DNA of 64,000 nt from Plecoglossus altivelis (Eukaryota > Chordata > Actinopteri > Osmeriformes > Plecoglossidae), in NCBI GenBank assembly GCA_036571765.1, contig BROE01000022.1, positions 17,941,558-18,005,557 on the forward strand, written 5' to 3'. Under the pieces are notes generated by a model, which was given only the letters and a program-made list of their open reading frames with translations, had not been told where the DNA came from and ran no database searches. Shown here piece after piece: positions 21,301 to 31,300 of this stretch. The position numbers and the translations under genes are program-made. Each line of letters opens with the position of its first letter. Position 1 is the first letter of the stretch.

Positions 21301-21616
21301 GGGGGAGTACAATGACGCTGAGTGATGGCTGGAAAAGTCACTACAACCCTCTAAATGGGGGAGCAATTAAAATGATTACTATACCGACAATTAAAAAGTA
21401 TATGAAAAGCCCGTGCAATTACGACTCCTACCTCGTTCTCTATCTTGAGTAGTTTCTTCACCGCCACCTCTTTGTCCTGAGAGATCCACCTGGCTCGGTA
21501 CACGCTGCCAAAGCTGCCGCCACCACAGTTCTCGTAGAAGTGGATGTCATCAAACTTGATTTGCACGAAGGAGGCACTGAGAGAAGACATCTCATAGTGA
21601 CACTCAGCCCCAACTT
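2671..21616 (-). CDS. map3k20: MAP3K20 (ZAK), mixed-lineage stress kinase, alpha form
   Basis: MAP3K that senses stalled or collided ribosomes and activates p38 and JNK through MKKs. Coding exons on the minus strand: 21432-21590, 20665-20752, 17049-17150, 16431-16496, 16215-16243, 15970-16107, 14559-14645, 14304-14378, 14095-14201, 12274-12409, 7465-7509, 7329-7359, 7026-7165, 6805-6867, 6387-6476, 4336-4452, 4085-4159, 3650-3800 and 2671-3359. The sum is 2388 bp, or 795 residues; human alpha has 800. Kinase landmarks: glycine loop GGGSFG (23-28), Lys45 in VAVKK, HRDLKSRN with Asp133, DFG (151-153) and Ser165 in the activation loop. A leucine-zipper/coiled-coil exon follows (about 284-329), then a SAM domain, a conserved middle domain and a low-complexity tail ending in RG repeats. 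No frame breaks were seen. The ATG at 21588-21590 begins MSSLSASF, as in mammals; upstream UTR exons were not found. Confidence 0.96.
3650..3800 (-). CDS. map3k20: MAP3K20 alpha coding exon 18
   Basis: Encodes SDVRSPRCTRHTHTVKWN to RSRSNS. It matches the human SDVRTPKSTKHVHSIQW segment. Confidence 0.94.
4085..4159 (-). CDS. map3k20: MAP3K20 alpha coding exon 17
   Basis: 25 residues, PPFVMDRWIVGLQEK to CIVNYE. Confidence 0.95.
4336..4452 (-). CDS. map3k20: MAP3K20 alpha coding exon 16
   Basis: 39 residues, DCKWKMYMELDGDDIAIAYI to VVKMTK, within the conserved middle domain of ZAK-alpha. Confidence 0.95.
4453..6386. other. MAP3K20 intron 15, partly unique sequence
   Basis: No exon was found. 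It holds a GA microsatellite (5153-5176). At about 5400-6260 there is a long stretch of unique, balanced-composition DNA (for example around TTTATGATGGGACAATGAAC) of the kind often conserved as enhancers. Conservation was not tested. Confidence 0.5.
6387..6476 (-). CDS. map3k20: MAP3K20 alpha coding exon 15
   Basis: 30 residues, DDWAEEEEQRKIVNLELVFG to PGTCPL. The donor is CCCTTG followed by GTAGGT. Confidence 0.94.
6567..6653. repeat. Three-copy repeat carrying CACGTG boxes
   Basis: Three copies of a roughly 28-bp unit containing GACACGTGACTGTA and GTCACATTTGACACGT. Each copy has a CACGTG E-box, and one has the palindrome ACTGTACAGT. It lies in the intron just upstream of MAP3K20 exon 15. 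Confidence 0.85.
6805..6867 (-). CDS. map3k20: MAP3K20 alpha coding exon 14
   Basis: 21 residues, SEIEKLTNDYLG to HFPPLMK, matching the human segment after the SAM domain. Confidence 0.94.
7026..7165 (-). CDS. map3k20: MAP3K20 alpha coding exon 13
   Basis: Encodes DVACGMQLYADLFKENHITG to GHVMHLK, the core of the SAM domain. Confidence 0.95.
7329..7359 (-). CDS. map3k20: MAP3K20 alpha coding exon 12 (31-bp microexon)
   Basis: Encodes HFWMEQIFGG; with the next exon it restores the same length as human between the SAM tryptophan and the LFKEN motif. Acceptor CCCGCAG, donor G followed by GTACGC. Confidence 0.88.
7465..7509 (-). CDS. map3k20: MAP3K20 alpha coding exon 11
   Basis: 15 residues, LLPSLEIHAWTEEHV, the start of the SAM domain (human LLPSFEIGAWTEDDV). 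GT-AG, phase 0 on both sides. Confidence 0.93.
7510..9987. other. Interval between the alpha exon 11 and the beta terminal exon
   Basis: Contains the beta 3' UTR and intron. No further exon was recognised. A poly-A/A-rich run (9749-9783) would be a T-run in the beta transcript. Sequence at about 7890-8400 is unique and complex, another possible conserved noncoding stretch. Confidence 0.5.
9988..10311 (-). CDS. map3k20: MAP3K20 beta-specific terminal exon
   Basis: After acceptor GCCTCCCAG it reads LFLPVAAKISAESFFESKTE, then continues with SLQAMMKGFGD and HSGMQVNMQAKQNSS, and stops at 9988. This matches the human ZAK-beta tail in order. It lacks the long Asp/Glu run that ends the human protein; here the last residues are RWSDDSD. 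Alternative last exon, not a separate gene. Confidence 0.93.
   Translation of the reverse strand, partial: LFLPVAAKISAESFFESKTEESNSSELSCQVSTTSSNGEVDRLSLQAMMKGFGDMFALDVGDPVLHSGMQVNMQAKQNSSKSSSVREGRKINMAVEMGRFRWSDDSD
9988..21616 (-). CDS. map3k20: MAP3K20 beta form (alternative short transcript)
   Basis: Uses the first ten coding exons of the alpha form, then splices from 12274 to a private terminal exon at 9988-10311. It gives 436 residues; human ZAK-beta has 455. It keeps the kinase and leucine zipper but lacks the SAM domain and ribosome-sensing tail. In mammals this form is linked to striated muscle and mechanical stress (established). The exon phase matches (phase 0) at both possible acceptors. 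Confidence 0.9.
10312..12273. other. MAP3K20 intron after exon 10
   Basis: Includes a GGGA microsatellite (10367-10392) just before the beta acceptor. A 10860-11440 stretch is C/A-rich on the plus strand, and a 11460-12260 stretch is C/A-rich on the minus strand. Both have few stop codons in several frames, but I recognise no protein. Confidence 0.5.
12274..12409 (-). CDS. map3k20: MAP3K20 coding exon 10 (leucine zipper; branch point of the splice forms)
   Basis: Encodes CEIEATLERLKRLERDL to DQSNTP, a heptad-rich coiled coil used for dimerisation. The donor at 12272-12273 serves both the beta exon at 10311 and the alpha exon at 7509. Confidence 0.95.
12410..14094. other. MAP3K20 intron between exons 9 and 10
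   Basis: Holds a CCCT tract (12733-12753) and a roughly 20-bp tandem repeat at 13361-13496 (unit like GCTAGCGACAAACCACCCAG, about seven copies). Around 13560-13960 there is complex unique DNA. No exon seen. Confidence 0.6.
14095..14201 (-). CDS. map3k20: MAP3K20 coding exon 9
   Basis: Encodes ERPVFKEILSTLESMS to LHNKAEWR, the end of the kinase domain. Confidence 0.95.
14304..14378 (-). CDS. map3k20: MAP3K20 coding exon 8
   Basis: Encodes RLTIPSSCPSSF to CWVTEPK, 25 residues of the kinase C-lobe. Confidence 0.95.
14559..14645 (-). CDS. map3k20: MAP3K20 coding exon 7
   Basis: Encodes VLWEMLTREIPFKGLEG to VVEKNE. Its acceptor is a TG repeat followed directly by TCAG, with no ordinary pyrimidine tract. 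Confidence 0.95.
14647..14954. repeat. CA-rich array at a MAP3K20 acceptor
   Basis: Compound (CA)n with GGAAC and GACAGG interruptions. Its TG-rich complement runs straight into the exon 7 acceptor. Confidence 0.95.
15306..15532. repeat. CA-rich compound repeat
   Basis: Imperfect higher-order repeat of CACACACAATCA with CACTTACGCACACACATG blocks, in the intron between MAP3K20 exons 6 and 7. Confidence 0.92.
15970..16107 (-). CDS. map3k20: MAP3K20 coding exon 6
   Basis: Encodes ICDFGASRF through the activation segment (THMSLVGTFPWMAPEV) to TYSYGV. The DFG motif and Ser165 are intact. Confidence 0.96.
16215..16243 (-). CDS. map3k20: MAP3K20 coding exon 5 (29-bp microexon)
   Basis: Encodes VVLTADKVLK between the HRDLKSRN and DFG exons. 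Acceptor GTTGCAG, donor AAG followed by GTATTT. Its small size means automated gene finders may miss it. Confidence 0.92.
16431..16496 (-). CDS. map3k20: MAP3K20 coding exon 4
   Basis: Encodes GMHYLHSEAPIKVIHRDLKS plus RN, the catalytic loop with Asp133. Confidence 0.95.
17049..17150 (-). CDS. map3k20: MAP3K20 coding exon 3
   Basis: Encodes EYASGGSLYDYL to MEIAKG (kinase hinge and alpha-D/E). GT-AG; phases match exons 2 and 4. Confidence 0.95.
17151..20664. other. MAP3K20 intron between exons 2 and 3
   Basis: 3.5 kb, over a third of it the 40-bp array. The rest (18894-20640) is unique AT-balanced DNA with no exon, RNA gene or mobile element that I could recognise. Confidence 0.6.
17602..18893. 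repeat. 40-bp minisatellite, about 32 copies
   Basis: Tandem unit of exactly 40 bp built from TCTGTCCCACGCTACACTGA followed by CAGGTGACTAAGGTGTCCAG. Copies differ at a few fixed positions (ACTGA/ACTGG, GTGTCC/ACATCC/GTGTTC, GCTACA/GCCACA), giving a variant-repeat pattern. It sits in MAP3K20 intron 2. There are no spacers and no coding potential. Confidence 0.97.
20665..20752 (-). CDS. map3k20: MAP3K20 coding exon 2
   Basis: Encodes AEILSVLSHRNIIQFYG to NYGIVT, the alpha-C helix and the beta4-beta5 part of the kinase. The pyrimidine tract of its acceptor is the end of a long CT microsatellite. Confidence 0.95.
20758..20822. repeat. GA/CT microsatellite at the MAP3K20 exon 2 acceptor
   Basis: GAGAGGGAGA-type tract on the plus strand; on the transcribed strand it supplies the pyrimidine tract of the acceptor. 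Confidence 0.93.
21432..21616 (-). CDS. map3k20: MAP3K20 coding exon 1 with 26 nt of 5' UTR
   Basis: The acceptor CCGTCCAG precedes a 26-nt untranslated stretch (21591-21616), then MSSLSASF to KIENE. It holds the glycine loop and the ATP-binding Lys45. An upstream noncoding exon must exist. Confidence 0.94.
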
Positions 21617-24600
21617 CTGGACGGTCGCGAGAGGGGGGCGGGCAGGGGGGGGGCAGGTGTGAAGTAGTGGAGGAAAAGGCAAAGTGGAGAAGAAAATAAA
21701 TAAAAAAATACAACAATTTCAACTACAAGAGTGAAAAATCAGCGATCTAATCAATCTTGGTCTTCTTCACAAACAAGACTTGTTGAATACATCCTTCAGA
21801 TGAAAGCCAGGCCATCAGTAGAAGTCCTACGTGCTGAAGGAGCCCTCTCACGCCTGAGCCCACGACAGCAAGTGTGACAGCACGGCTGGACAGCAACGCC
21901 ACCCCCTGCGAGGCCGGTGTGTCATTAGCCATGCCTGCGCACAGTCACACCACGAAAATCCCTCTCAGCCTGCTGACTTCTGGGACAATCCAGAGCTGGT
22001 GTCGGTCATAGGCCAAGGGAGTCACCACTGCCAGTAAGCAGTGAGTAGCTTGGTGCCTTCAGACAGCTTGTATAAGGACTATAGCATCCCTGGCATGCAT
22101 TAGCCCATCGCTGTGATCACAATATACACACGGCCAAAAGACTGTCCCAGCACAGTCTAGAGTATGACTGCACATGTATGGCCAGATATCGAGAGAGCCA
22201 ATTGGAGCGTACGCAAGTGAGAGACACAATACTGTGGGCTATCTCTGGTCTCTCATAGATTCAATGGATACACATTTCATTATGTTTTGAACTGTTTCTA
22301 TTTTGAAGGTTTGCAAGCCAGGAGAACAAATACTATATTGTTCAATACTTGGCAAACTATGAACATCCCTCTAATGTATATCAATTAGAGTGCATCTGTT
22401 TACTGTATGTGAGGTTAGGAACTGCAACACATACACTTGTGCCCACACTAAGCCAATTAGCATTTTCTTTTGTTTGTACATAACAACATATGTGGATCTT
22501 GGAAAGAAATAATCCCATCATTACAGGAAATTGTACCCCTGTTATTGTTCATAAGTTTCCATTTAGTGCTAAGCAATTATAGCTTTTAAAAGGCTTCTAC
22601 CTGGGCTGAGACCAGGATTGCTATCCAGCACAGCAGGAAATGACTCCATTGTCACAGAGGGGAGCCAATGCTTTCTGATGATTTACTGCTATTCATGCTA
22701 TACTTAGCTTCACACCAATCTCCTCAGCACACAGGCATGGCAGACACATTCACAGGCCACTCAAGAAGCCAGTGTTACTGTGGCAGAAACCCTGTTCTGC
22801 TTGCCTAGTTTACACTCAATAGTAAACATACTGTAGAAGACTCTAGAACACAGCATTGATTTCCACGGTGCACTGCAAGACAGTGTGGTATTAGACAGGT
22901 ATACTGTCAAATACAGGTCATATTGCTTCAGGCTGAACTCAATGACAAATACATTAAATGGTTGCTGTAGATGGTAAATCACACCTGCATTGTATTGTCT
23001 AACCAGGCTCAGTTATTTACCAGTGTGTGGTAAGGGTATGGCAGGGTAATTGTATAGGTCAACGAAGACTTGCAGTGCCAACACTGCAAGTTTTCAAGGA
23101 CAAACCCGAGAAATGATGTAATGACATAATCTGCAGAATCCTTTTGAGAACACTAGAGCTACTGTCTTGCCCTAATGTTTGTAAAAGCACACACGCAGTT
23201 AGATGCGTGAGCGGGTTGAGATAAATACATCGGTTAACTTGAGCCATCATGACCGGTCAAGAGTTTTGGGGAGTTCCCAGCTTTCAAAAGATTCACTTAT
23301 TGGACAGTTTACTTTATTCCAAACGGGTATAACTTTTTTTTTTAGCTAACTTTAATCGAGGAACTGCTTTCGTAGAAAAAACTCCATATACTAATGATTA
23401 TAACCAACTTTGGAGACCCCATTACAATTATTGTAAACTTTTTGGTTTGAATCAAAAAGCGTCGATTGCGTTATTTCAGGAGCAAAAGACCTGAATGACA
23501 CTCCTTCACTGTAGGAAACGGACGCGATTCACTTTCCTTACTTGCAAATCACGTTGACGAGTTACTGCAATGGACGTCTTAAACATTCTGACCATATCTA
23601 GTCACATGCGAACGGAAATCAACTGACAAGGAACGTCTTGTCCTGTACACTGACAGATCTTGCTTGAAATTTACTATAGTCTTTAAATTCGACATAGTTT
23701 CATGGAAACGCATTCCCGTATATGGTTAGTTGTTACAGTACGTGATGGAGCCACACGAGCTATAATTCGTGTACGGTGTTATTATGATATGATACATACC
23801 TGGTGGATTTGATTTTCAGTAAATGTAAGTTGACCAAGTTTCTAAGTTTAATCTAGTTTGACGAATCCGAGTGGTAGCCAAATTTGCAGCGCCGAGACCG
23901 GTAATCAGACTTACTGTAACACAACAGCCAATTTACCGGAAATCAATAACTGTGACGTTTGAGTTAGTCCCACTACAGTCAGGTTGGAAGAGTTGTCCAA
24001 CTTCTTCCTTTGCCCCGACAGCCCAGCGAGCAGACTTTGCAAGGTCTTCTTTCGTATTCCGAACACAAATTCTGATGACAATGGCTCCTCTCACCGGCCG
24101 TTCACGGTAAACCCACGGTGCTACCAAACTGACGTGCAGAACTACGATAGGTAGCGTATAGGACTATTATTCATTACAAACTGTAATATGGAGATGGAAT
24201 ATTGTATTTTAAGCAAACATGGTTAAATATAGTGAATACATTAAGTATATATTAAGTATATAAAATGTCTGTTATAAAGGAACAATGATTATCAATGTTA
24301 TTATACTATTAATAGATTCTTATCTACTGGGATGCTTATTTGACCGGACAACACATTGAAATGATAGCTGTAAAATACGAAGAAAGAGAAGCAAATGCAT
24401 TTAACAGGTTTTTATATTTACAGAGTAAACATGGGTAAAAATCTTGCAAATGTTTAATGTGCCTCAACTCCTTTAAAGAGGAAATGTGCTTACAGAGATC
24501 AGCCCATCTTACTGAAACATTGCATGCCAAGGTCCTAATAAATATGTATTCACCTTACAAACATGTGTAATAAGCACCACAAAAGGAAATATTTATAAAT

Positions 24601-25080
24601 ATAATCTGATATACAAAACAAAGATACAAAACCACAACTGAAAATCGGGCTTTTACAAGAATTCAAACGTAACAAGAGTCAGAGAATTTCCCCTGGAGTA
24701 TTTCAACTTTAAAGCGTTATATTACAACAATCTAATGGCTGTACAAAAGATGACTGGCATCGTAGATTGCCATTTGGAGTTGTTAAAAAGTACTTGGATA
24801 TTATGAACAGTGCTGCTCATTGGTTAAAGCTGAATACACAAGGAGAAACAGACAGTTAACATCAGGGAAGAGTCACCCCTAGCAACGGCCTATGACACGG
24901 CACCTACGATACTACACGCGTGTGATGAGGAGATCCACAGAGCAGCTATCAAAAGGACAGTGTACAGTGTGCGTGTCTTTATGACATGATATAGATCACA
25001 TGAAGCCAGCATGTGGATGCTGTCTAGTGTGGAGCCTGGCTGACTGCCTGCCTGGCTGACTGCCTGCCTGCCTGCCTGCC

Positions 25081-25131
<51 letters not shown>

Positions 25132-25136
25132 GTTTG

Positions 25137-25212
<76 letters not shown>

Positions 25213-25214
25213 TC
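21617..25214. other. Interval between RAPGEF4 and MAP3K20 coding regions
   Basis: Must contain the RAPGEF4 3' UTR end and the MAP3K20 promoter and noncoding first exon(s). I could not place them firmly. A minus-strand ATTAAA at 24453-24458 is a candidate RAPGEF4 poly(A) signal. At about 24050-24125 minus-strand sequence resembles a donor (GGCCG then GTGAGAGG) and could end a MAP3K20 5' UTR exon. Both are weak. Confidence 0.4.
25041..25211. repeat. CAGG/CAGA tetranucleotide tract in the RAPGEF4 3' UTR
   Basis: Plus strand CCTG and TCTG tetranucleotides, about 170 bp; the RAPGEF4 mRNA would carry (CAGG)n then (CAGA)n then (CAGG)n. It begins within 5-10 nt of the stop codon. Confidence 0.95.
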
Positions 25215-25342
25215 TCATGTCCTGCGAGGCTCCAGTCTGTGAGACAGTTGAGACAGCGTCCTTTGGTTGTCAATCACATTCAGCTGGCGGATGTACCTCC
25301 GAACCTCTGGATGGTTTTTGCTGGCCTGGGATGCGTCCCCAA
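25215..25342 (-). CDS. rapgef4: RAPGEF4 coding exon 31 (terminal)
   Basis: Encodes GDASQASKNHPEVRRYIRQL to SHRLEPRRT, stop at 25215-25217. It matches the human C-terminus ending SHRLEPRRP. Confidence 0.96.
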
Positions 25343-28300
25343 CTGCAGGGACAGAGACACGAATCAGAAGACCAATCAGAAGGACATCAGTCATTCTTAT
25401 TGGTTATTATAGCTGAGATGTGGTTAGTTGTACTGTACTTTGCCTGAGAAAAATAAACTCATTTTTGGCTCTGACCACCAACATTATGCAGAGATTTGTA
25501 CTTCTAATACTAGATTTCAAAGCAGTACTTTCTTTATATACACCATTTGTATCACTGTCACCTTTGTACAAAAGTGTTTCCTAAACAAATAAAATGTAAA
25601 CATGCAAGTGCGAAACGGAAGAAGAATTGGAAGAAGAAGATGATGTTTCAACATTTGACTGCCCAGGAGTCAAAAGCTCACAGCTATAATAACTGGTCAT
25701 GTACACTCACTGAACGGCTGGCTCCTGCAGTATCTCACGATCCTTACTGTGTTGGCAATCATACGCTGAAAAACCAACAACAATTATTAAGTAAGTACAC
25801 GTTGCCAGGATGATCAAAGGCAATTTAGTCTAAAAATCGATATCTCATTTAAAGCCTCACCATTTTCTCGTAATTGACTAAACTGTCGATGAAGGTTTTG
25901 TTTCCCTCGTGTGTAAATGTAACGTCTGGAGAGATAATAACAACATGTCAATATACCATTTAATACACCACTTATATTCAGCATGGATATTCAGAACCCC
26001 GTGATCTTTAAAGCTTTAATGCATCTCAAATATCCATATTCTGGAGGTCCTTGCATGATAGCCTCAGCTTTCAGTTTTCCTACGTCGTCTTACACTGCCT
26101 GACCTTTGAACCTGTTCAGCCTCTAGACATCAACAGGGTCAGCATTGGACATTTCTCTCTACCAAGCGTTAGGTTAAGGGTGTGAGCGAGTGTGCGTGCG
26201 AGTACAACAAGATGGAGGCTGTGGCGCGTGCGGGAAGATCTGATTGGCCTCTGACCTTTGATTAGCAGAGGCATGAAGGGAATGATTGGAGGCTCCAGTT
26301 TGGCCACGGTCAGACGGTAGACCCGATGGTTCCTGGACGGGTCCTGTGGAAACAGTCACACTGTTCTGAGATCTCCCAGCTCTGTGTTAAGTGGACACAT
26401 CACGGCCCACGGTCACAACAGACCGCCGCTGCATTCGTCCGTTTCTCAGTGACAAATGACACCCGGAGAATGTCGAGTTGCGATTCAATATTTGGAAACG
26501 GACCCGACCCGGCGGGACGCGGCCAGAGAACACCGCCGGGGGCGAGGAGGAGAGGGAGGCGCCGCCGTTGCCGTGGCGTTGACTTACCATCAAGCTTTCA
26601 AATTCTCCGTAAAACTTCTTGAATTTGCCGGGAAGTTTCTGTCGACACATATCAAATAGAGACTTGAGTGTTCACAGACAGATGAAATGTCTATAATGTA
26701 GAACAGGTGCCTCTGACTGATATTCACCTCCCAGGTCTGGTTCAGTCTGCTCACGGCTGGATTGCTTATTCCCATAACGATGGCAAAGAACGAATTCAGG
26801 TTCCTATACTCCTTACAGCTGAGACAGAAATAGACCATCGATTTAGCCCTAGGTGACACATGACTATAATAAGGAAAGCGAGGCCAGCAATGTAACCTAT
26901 CCATCTTCTCATCTCAACTAAATTGCCCAGCCTAAATCATGCACTGTATTTAGAAGTGTGAATGCCCTTTCTTGAAAAGCTTCAATGTGTGGGGGTGGAG
27001 GATTGAGAGTGCAGGGTGCCACGGCGCGGCGTGTGTGGGAGGGCCAGAGCGCCGGCGGCGTCCGGAAAGAAACGGCCACTCACTGCGAGGCAATCTTGAT
27101 GAACTTCTTGAGCAGCTGAACACGTTTGCTGAGCTGGGTGCACAGACACATCTCAGTCACCACCCACAGCTGGAGCTCGTTGAAGCGGCGAAGGAACAGG
27201 TCCAGGTTGGCCGTGGTCTTCTTGAAGTTCTGCCTCCCAAACGTGTGGTAGATCAACTCATGCTGCAGCACAGACAACACAGCTAGGAAACTGTTCATGT
27301 TGCAGCACAGACAACACAGCTAGGAAACTGTTCATGGTGCAGCACAGACAACACAGACAACACAGCTAGGAAACTGTTCATGCTGCAGCACAGACATCAC
27401 AGTTTGGAAACTGTTCATGCTGCAGCACAGACAAAACAGCTAGGAAACTGTTCATGCTGCAGCACAGACAACACAGCTAAGAAACTGTTCATGTTGCAGC
27501 ACAGACAACACAGTTTGGAAACTGTTCATGCTGCAGCACAGACAACACAGTTTGGAAACTGTTCATGATGCAGCACAGATAACACAGCCTTGGAAACTGT
27601 TCATGATGCAGCACAGACAGCACAGACAGCACAGACAACACAGTTAGGAAACTGTTCATGCTGCAGCACAGACAACACAGACAACACAGCTAGGAAACTG
27701 TTCATGTTGCAGCACAGACAACACAGTTAGGAAACTGTTCATGTTGCAGCACAGACAGCACAGACAACACAGCTAGGAAACTGTTCATGTTGCAGCACAG
27801 ACAACACAGTTTGGAAACTGTTCATGCTGCAGCACAGACAACACAGACAGCACAGACAATACAGTTTGGAAACTGTTCATGCTGCAGCACAGACAACACA
27901 GTTAGGAAACTGTTCATGGTGCAGCACAGACAACACAGCTAAGAAAGTGTTCATGCTGCAGCACAGACAACACAGTTAGGAAACTGTTCATGCTGCAGCA
28001 CAGACAACACAGCTAAGAAACTGTTCATGCTGCAGCACAGACAGCACAGACAACACAGCTAAGAAACTGTTCATGGTGCAGCACAGACAACACAGTTTGG
28101 AAACTGTTCATGCTGCAGCACAGACAACACAGCTAGGAAACTGTTCATGCTGCAGCACAGACAACACAGCTAGGAAACTTTTCATGTTGCAGCACAGACA
28201 CAGCAGCTAAGAAACTGTTCATGGTAATATTGATCATAACAATAATAATAATCATTCAGTATTCATTAATAGCTCATTATTGAATCCAAAATGATGTAAA

Positions 28301-31300
28301 GAGGGAGATTAGAAACTGCTATCTCTTAATCTGCAGTCAAATGCTTTACGGTAGATTCAAAATGACGTACAAATAATTCAAATTGAAAACACATCAGAAT
28401 AAAAACTAGCTACTATCTCTCCTGTGGGCAGTGTATTATTGTATAGTGTATCTCATGCCATCTTGTTGCCAGGGTTACCTCATGCATGCAGTTGAAGAGC
28501 TCCCAGTCGTACACAGTCATGTGATAGGCTAGATCTTTGGAGCTCATGAGCTCAAAGCTGCCCATAGTTCCTGTAGACGGCCCCTCCTGTTCCGGCAGGG
28601 GGGTCTGGAACACAGGTCAGGGTTCACACACACTCTCACATCTTATATGGGATGAGCCCTGCACAGAAGTCTTCACAGCCTCTAATATTATTGAGAACAG
28701 GTCTATGAGTGGCATGCATGGTTGTTTACATCAAGCAAGCAACTTCAAATAGAAATGTGAATGAAAAGAACTAGCGAGTATGTGGGTAGTTTGAAGACTA
28801 GCTGGAAGAGACACACAACTTTGAGACATGGGCTGGGGGGCTGGGGGGCCGGGGGGGACATGTTGGCTCAGTCTCAATGCATGTTTTCCCGCTGGGTGAA
28901 GTCGTGGGCCGACGTGCTTTTGTTAAGGGGTTTCCACCCACCAGAGAGTCCAGTTGATCCCTGAGGCAGACAAACAGACGTCCGTTGATGCTGAGGGTGG
29001 AGAAGACTGAGATGTCGTTGGGCTTCAGGATGGTTTTATCTAGAAGAACCGAAACACAACTGGGTTCAGCACTTTGACCGCTGTTACAGCCTGCCGTTGC
29101 TAAGACACTTTTTTTATGTTTACGCAATTATGTTATCATGTCAGGCCCCAGTCATACTCTAGCCCCTGTCGAATCTCTAGCTGACTCTATAAATCCCATC
29201 TATACACCTGTGATTTATGAGTGGCATGATTGCAAACTCCAAAAAGGGTTCCATTGTTGATTTATGGCCTGTCTTCTGGTGGAGGGAGGGGGTGGGTCAA
29301 GCATGGGACACCAGAGGTGAATTAGTACAACCTGGCACATGCTGTGGAACGTCCCCTACTGCAAGCACCAGTCAATGGAAGCAACAGGCCAGTGTAGAAT
29401 CTAATGAGTTGAAGCCAGAACAGCAATATTGCATTTTTGTCCTCTGCTTCCCTCCCGCGGGCACACCGCCCGTACAATAAACACAGCCGTCCAAAAGACA
29501 CAAACTCTTCTGCAATCGATCCCAAATGAATCAGCCGTGGACTAACGAGCCTGACAGCCACAGGACCTTTCCCTGAACGCAGTGGCCCCCGGGTGGACAG
29601 ACGGCGAGTCGTCTCCCGGCTTTGATTAGCGTGTGGCTGTGGTGGTTCTCACCTCCGGCCGAACTGAGGCTGACCAGCAGGAGGTCCTCCGCTGACCCCA
29701 GTTTGTCGGCCACGGCGCTGGTGACCTCCCTGACTGAGGCAGCCACTGGAACTCGGATGGTGGTGTAGGTGTGGTCGATGCAATAGACCTTGAAGAGGAC
29801 TGGAAACAAGAGGACAGGGCAGTGAGCTGGAGGGAGGGAGGGAGGGAGGGAGGGAGTGAGGAAGGGAGGGAGGGAAGGAAGGAAGGAAGGAGAGTGGCTG
29901 AACAGAGAAAGGGAATACACCTATCTGTCTGTCTGTCTGTAGATCTATCTATCTGTCAACCTAGATTGGTTTATTGTGTCACCACAGGTAGGTCTGATCC
30001 AGAATCAGGACCCTGCCTGCTCTGACTCCCCCCAAAAGCAGCTCTGAGCTCTGGGCTGCTGCAGGACTAGAGGCCCCAGTAGGTGTAGAGGAGCATGATG
30101 GATATCTCCTGGCCAGAGGGGCTAGAGAAGCACGATGGGTGTCGTACTCACTCTCGTCGTTACTCCTGATGGGTTGGCGTTTCTGCAGCTTCTCGTCGCC
30201 CATGCTGAACTGCCTCAGGAGGACTTTATGCTGCAACAGGACAGATGGAGCTCTGAATGACCAGCACCAAACACAGCACCAAACACAGCACCAAACACAG
30301 CACCAAACACAGCAGCAAACAGCAGCAAACACAGCACCAAACACAGCACCAAACACAGCAGCAAACACAGAACCAAACACAGCACGAAACACAGCACCAT
30401 ACACAGCAGCAGACACAGCACCAAACACAGCAGTAAACACAGCACCAAACACAGCAGCAAACACAGAAGCAAACACAGCACCAAACACAGCAGCAAACAG
30501 AGCACCAAACACAGCAGCAAACAAAGCACCAAACACAGCAGCAAACACAGCACTAAACACAGCAGCAAACACAGCAGCAGACACAGCACTAAACACAGCA
30601 GCAAACACAGCACTAAACACAGCAGCAGACACAGCACCAAACACAGCAGTAAACACAGCACCAAACACAGCAGCAAACACAGCAGCAAACACAGCAACAA
30701 ACAGCAGCAAACACAGCACTAAACACAGCACCAAACACAGCAAAAAACACAGCACCAAACAGCAGCAAACACAGCAGCAAACACAGCAGTAAACACAGCA
30801 GCAGACACAGCAGCAAACACAGCACGAAACACAGCACCATACACAGCAGCAGACACAGCAGCAAACACAGCAGTAAACACAGCACCAAATACAGCAACAA
30901 ACATAGCACCAAACACAGCACCAAACACAGCAAAAAACACAGCACCAAACAGCAGCAAACACAGCACTAAACACAGCACCAAACACAGCAGTGCCAGCAC
31001 TAACCCTCCACTGCCCAGGCTGTTTGCTTACCTTCTTCTGAGAGGATTTAGCATCGTCAAAGCTGGAAGATGGAAAGGCAGATTAGCGCAAGCTGCCACA
31101 AAGGTAACCATGTCTTCTCTTTAAAAGTTTGCCCACAGTTCAGACCATGCTAGTGCCAACTAGTGTGATGAAAAGCGAGGCCCAACGCTCTCTATCTAAC
31201 CAATCGAGAGCAGAGGGACACATCAGTCTGCTGAGGCGCACATACTTGTGTTTAACGATCTTCTCCAGCTCTGGGAGCAGGTCCTTCAGAGCAGGCATCA

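Noticed and set aside
24050..24130. MAP3K20 first noncoding exon
   Set aside because: Only a single donor-like motif supports it; not enough to list as an exon.
29979..31000. Minus-strand frames of up to 335 codons rich in Cys/Val/Phe/Ala
   Set aside because: Only the part at 30152-30230 is real RAPGEF4 exon; the rest is the 12-bp minisatellite.
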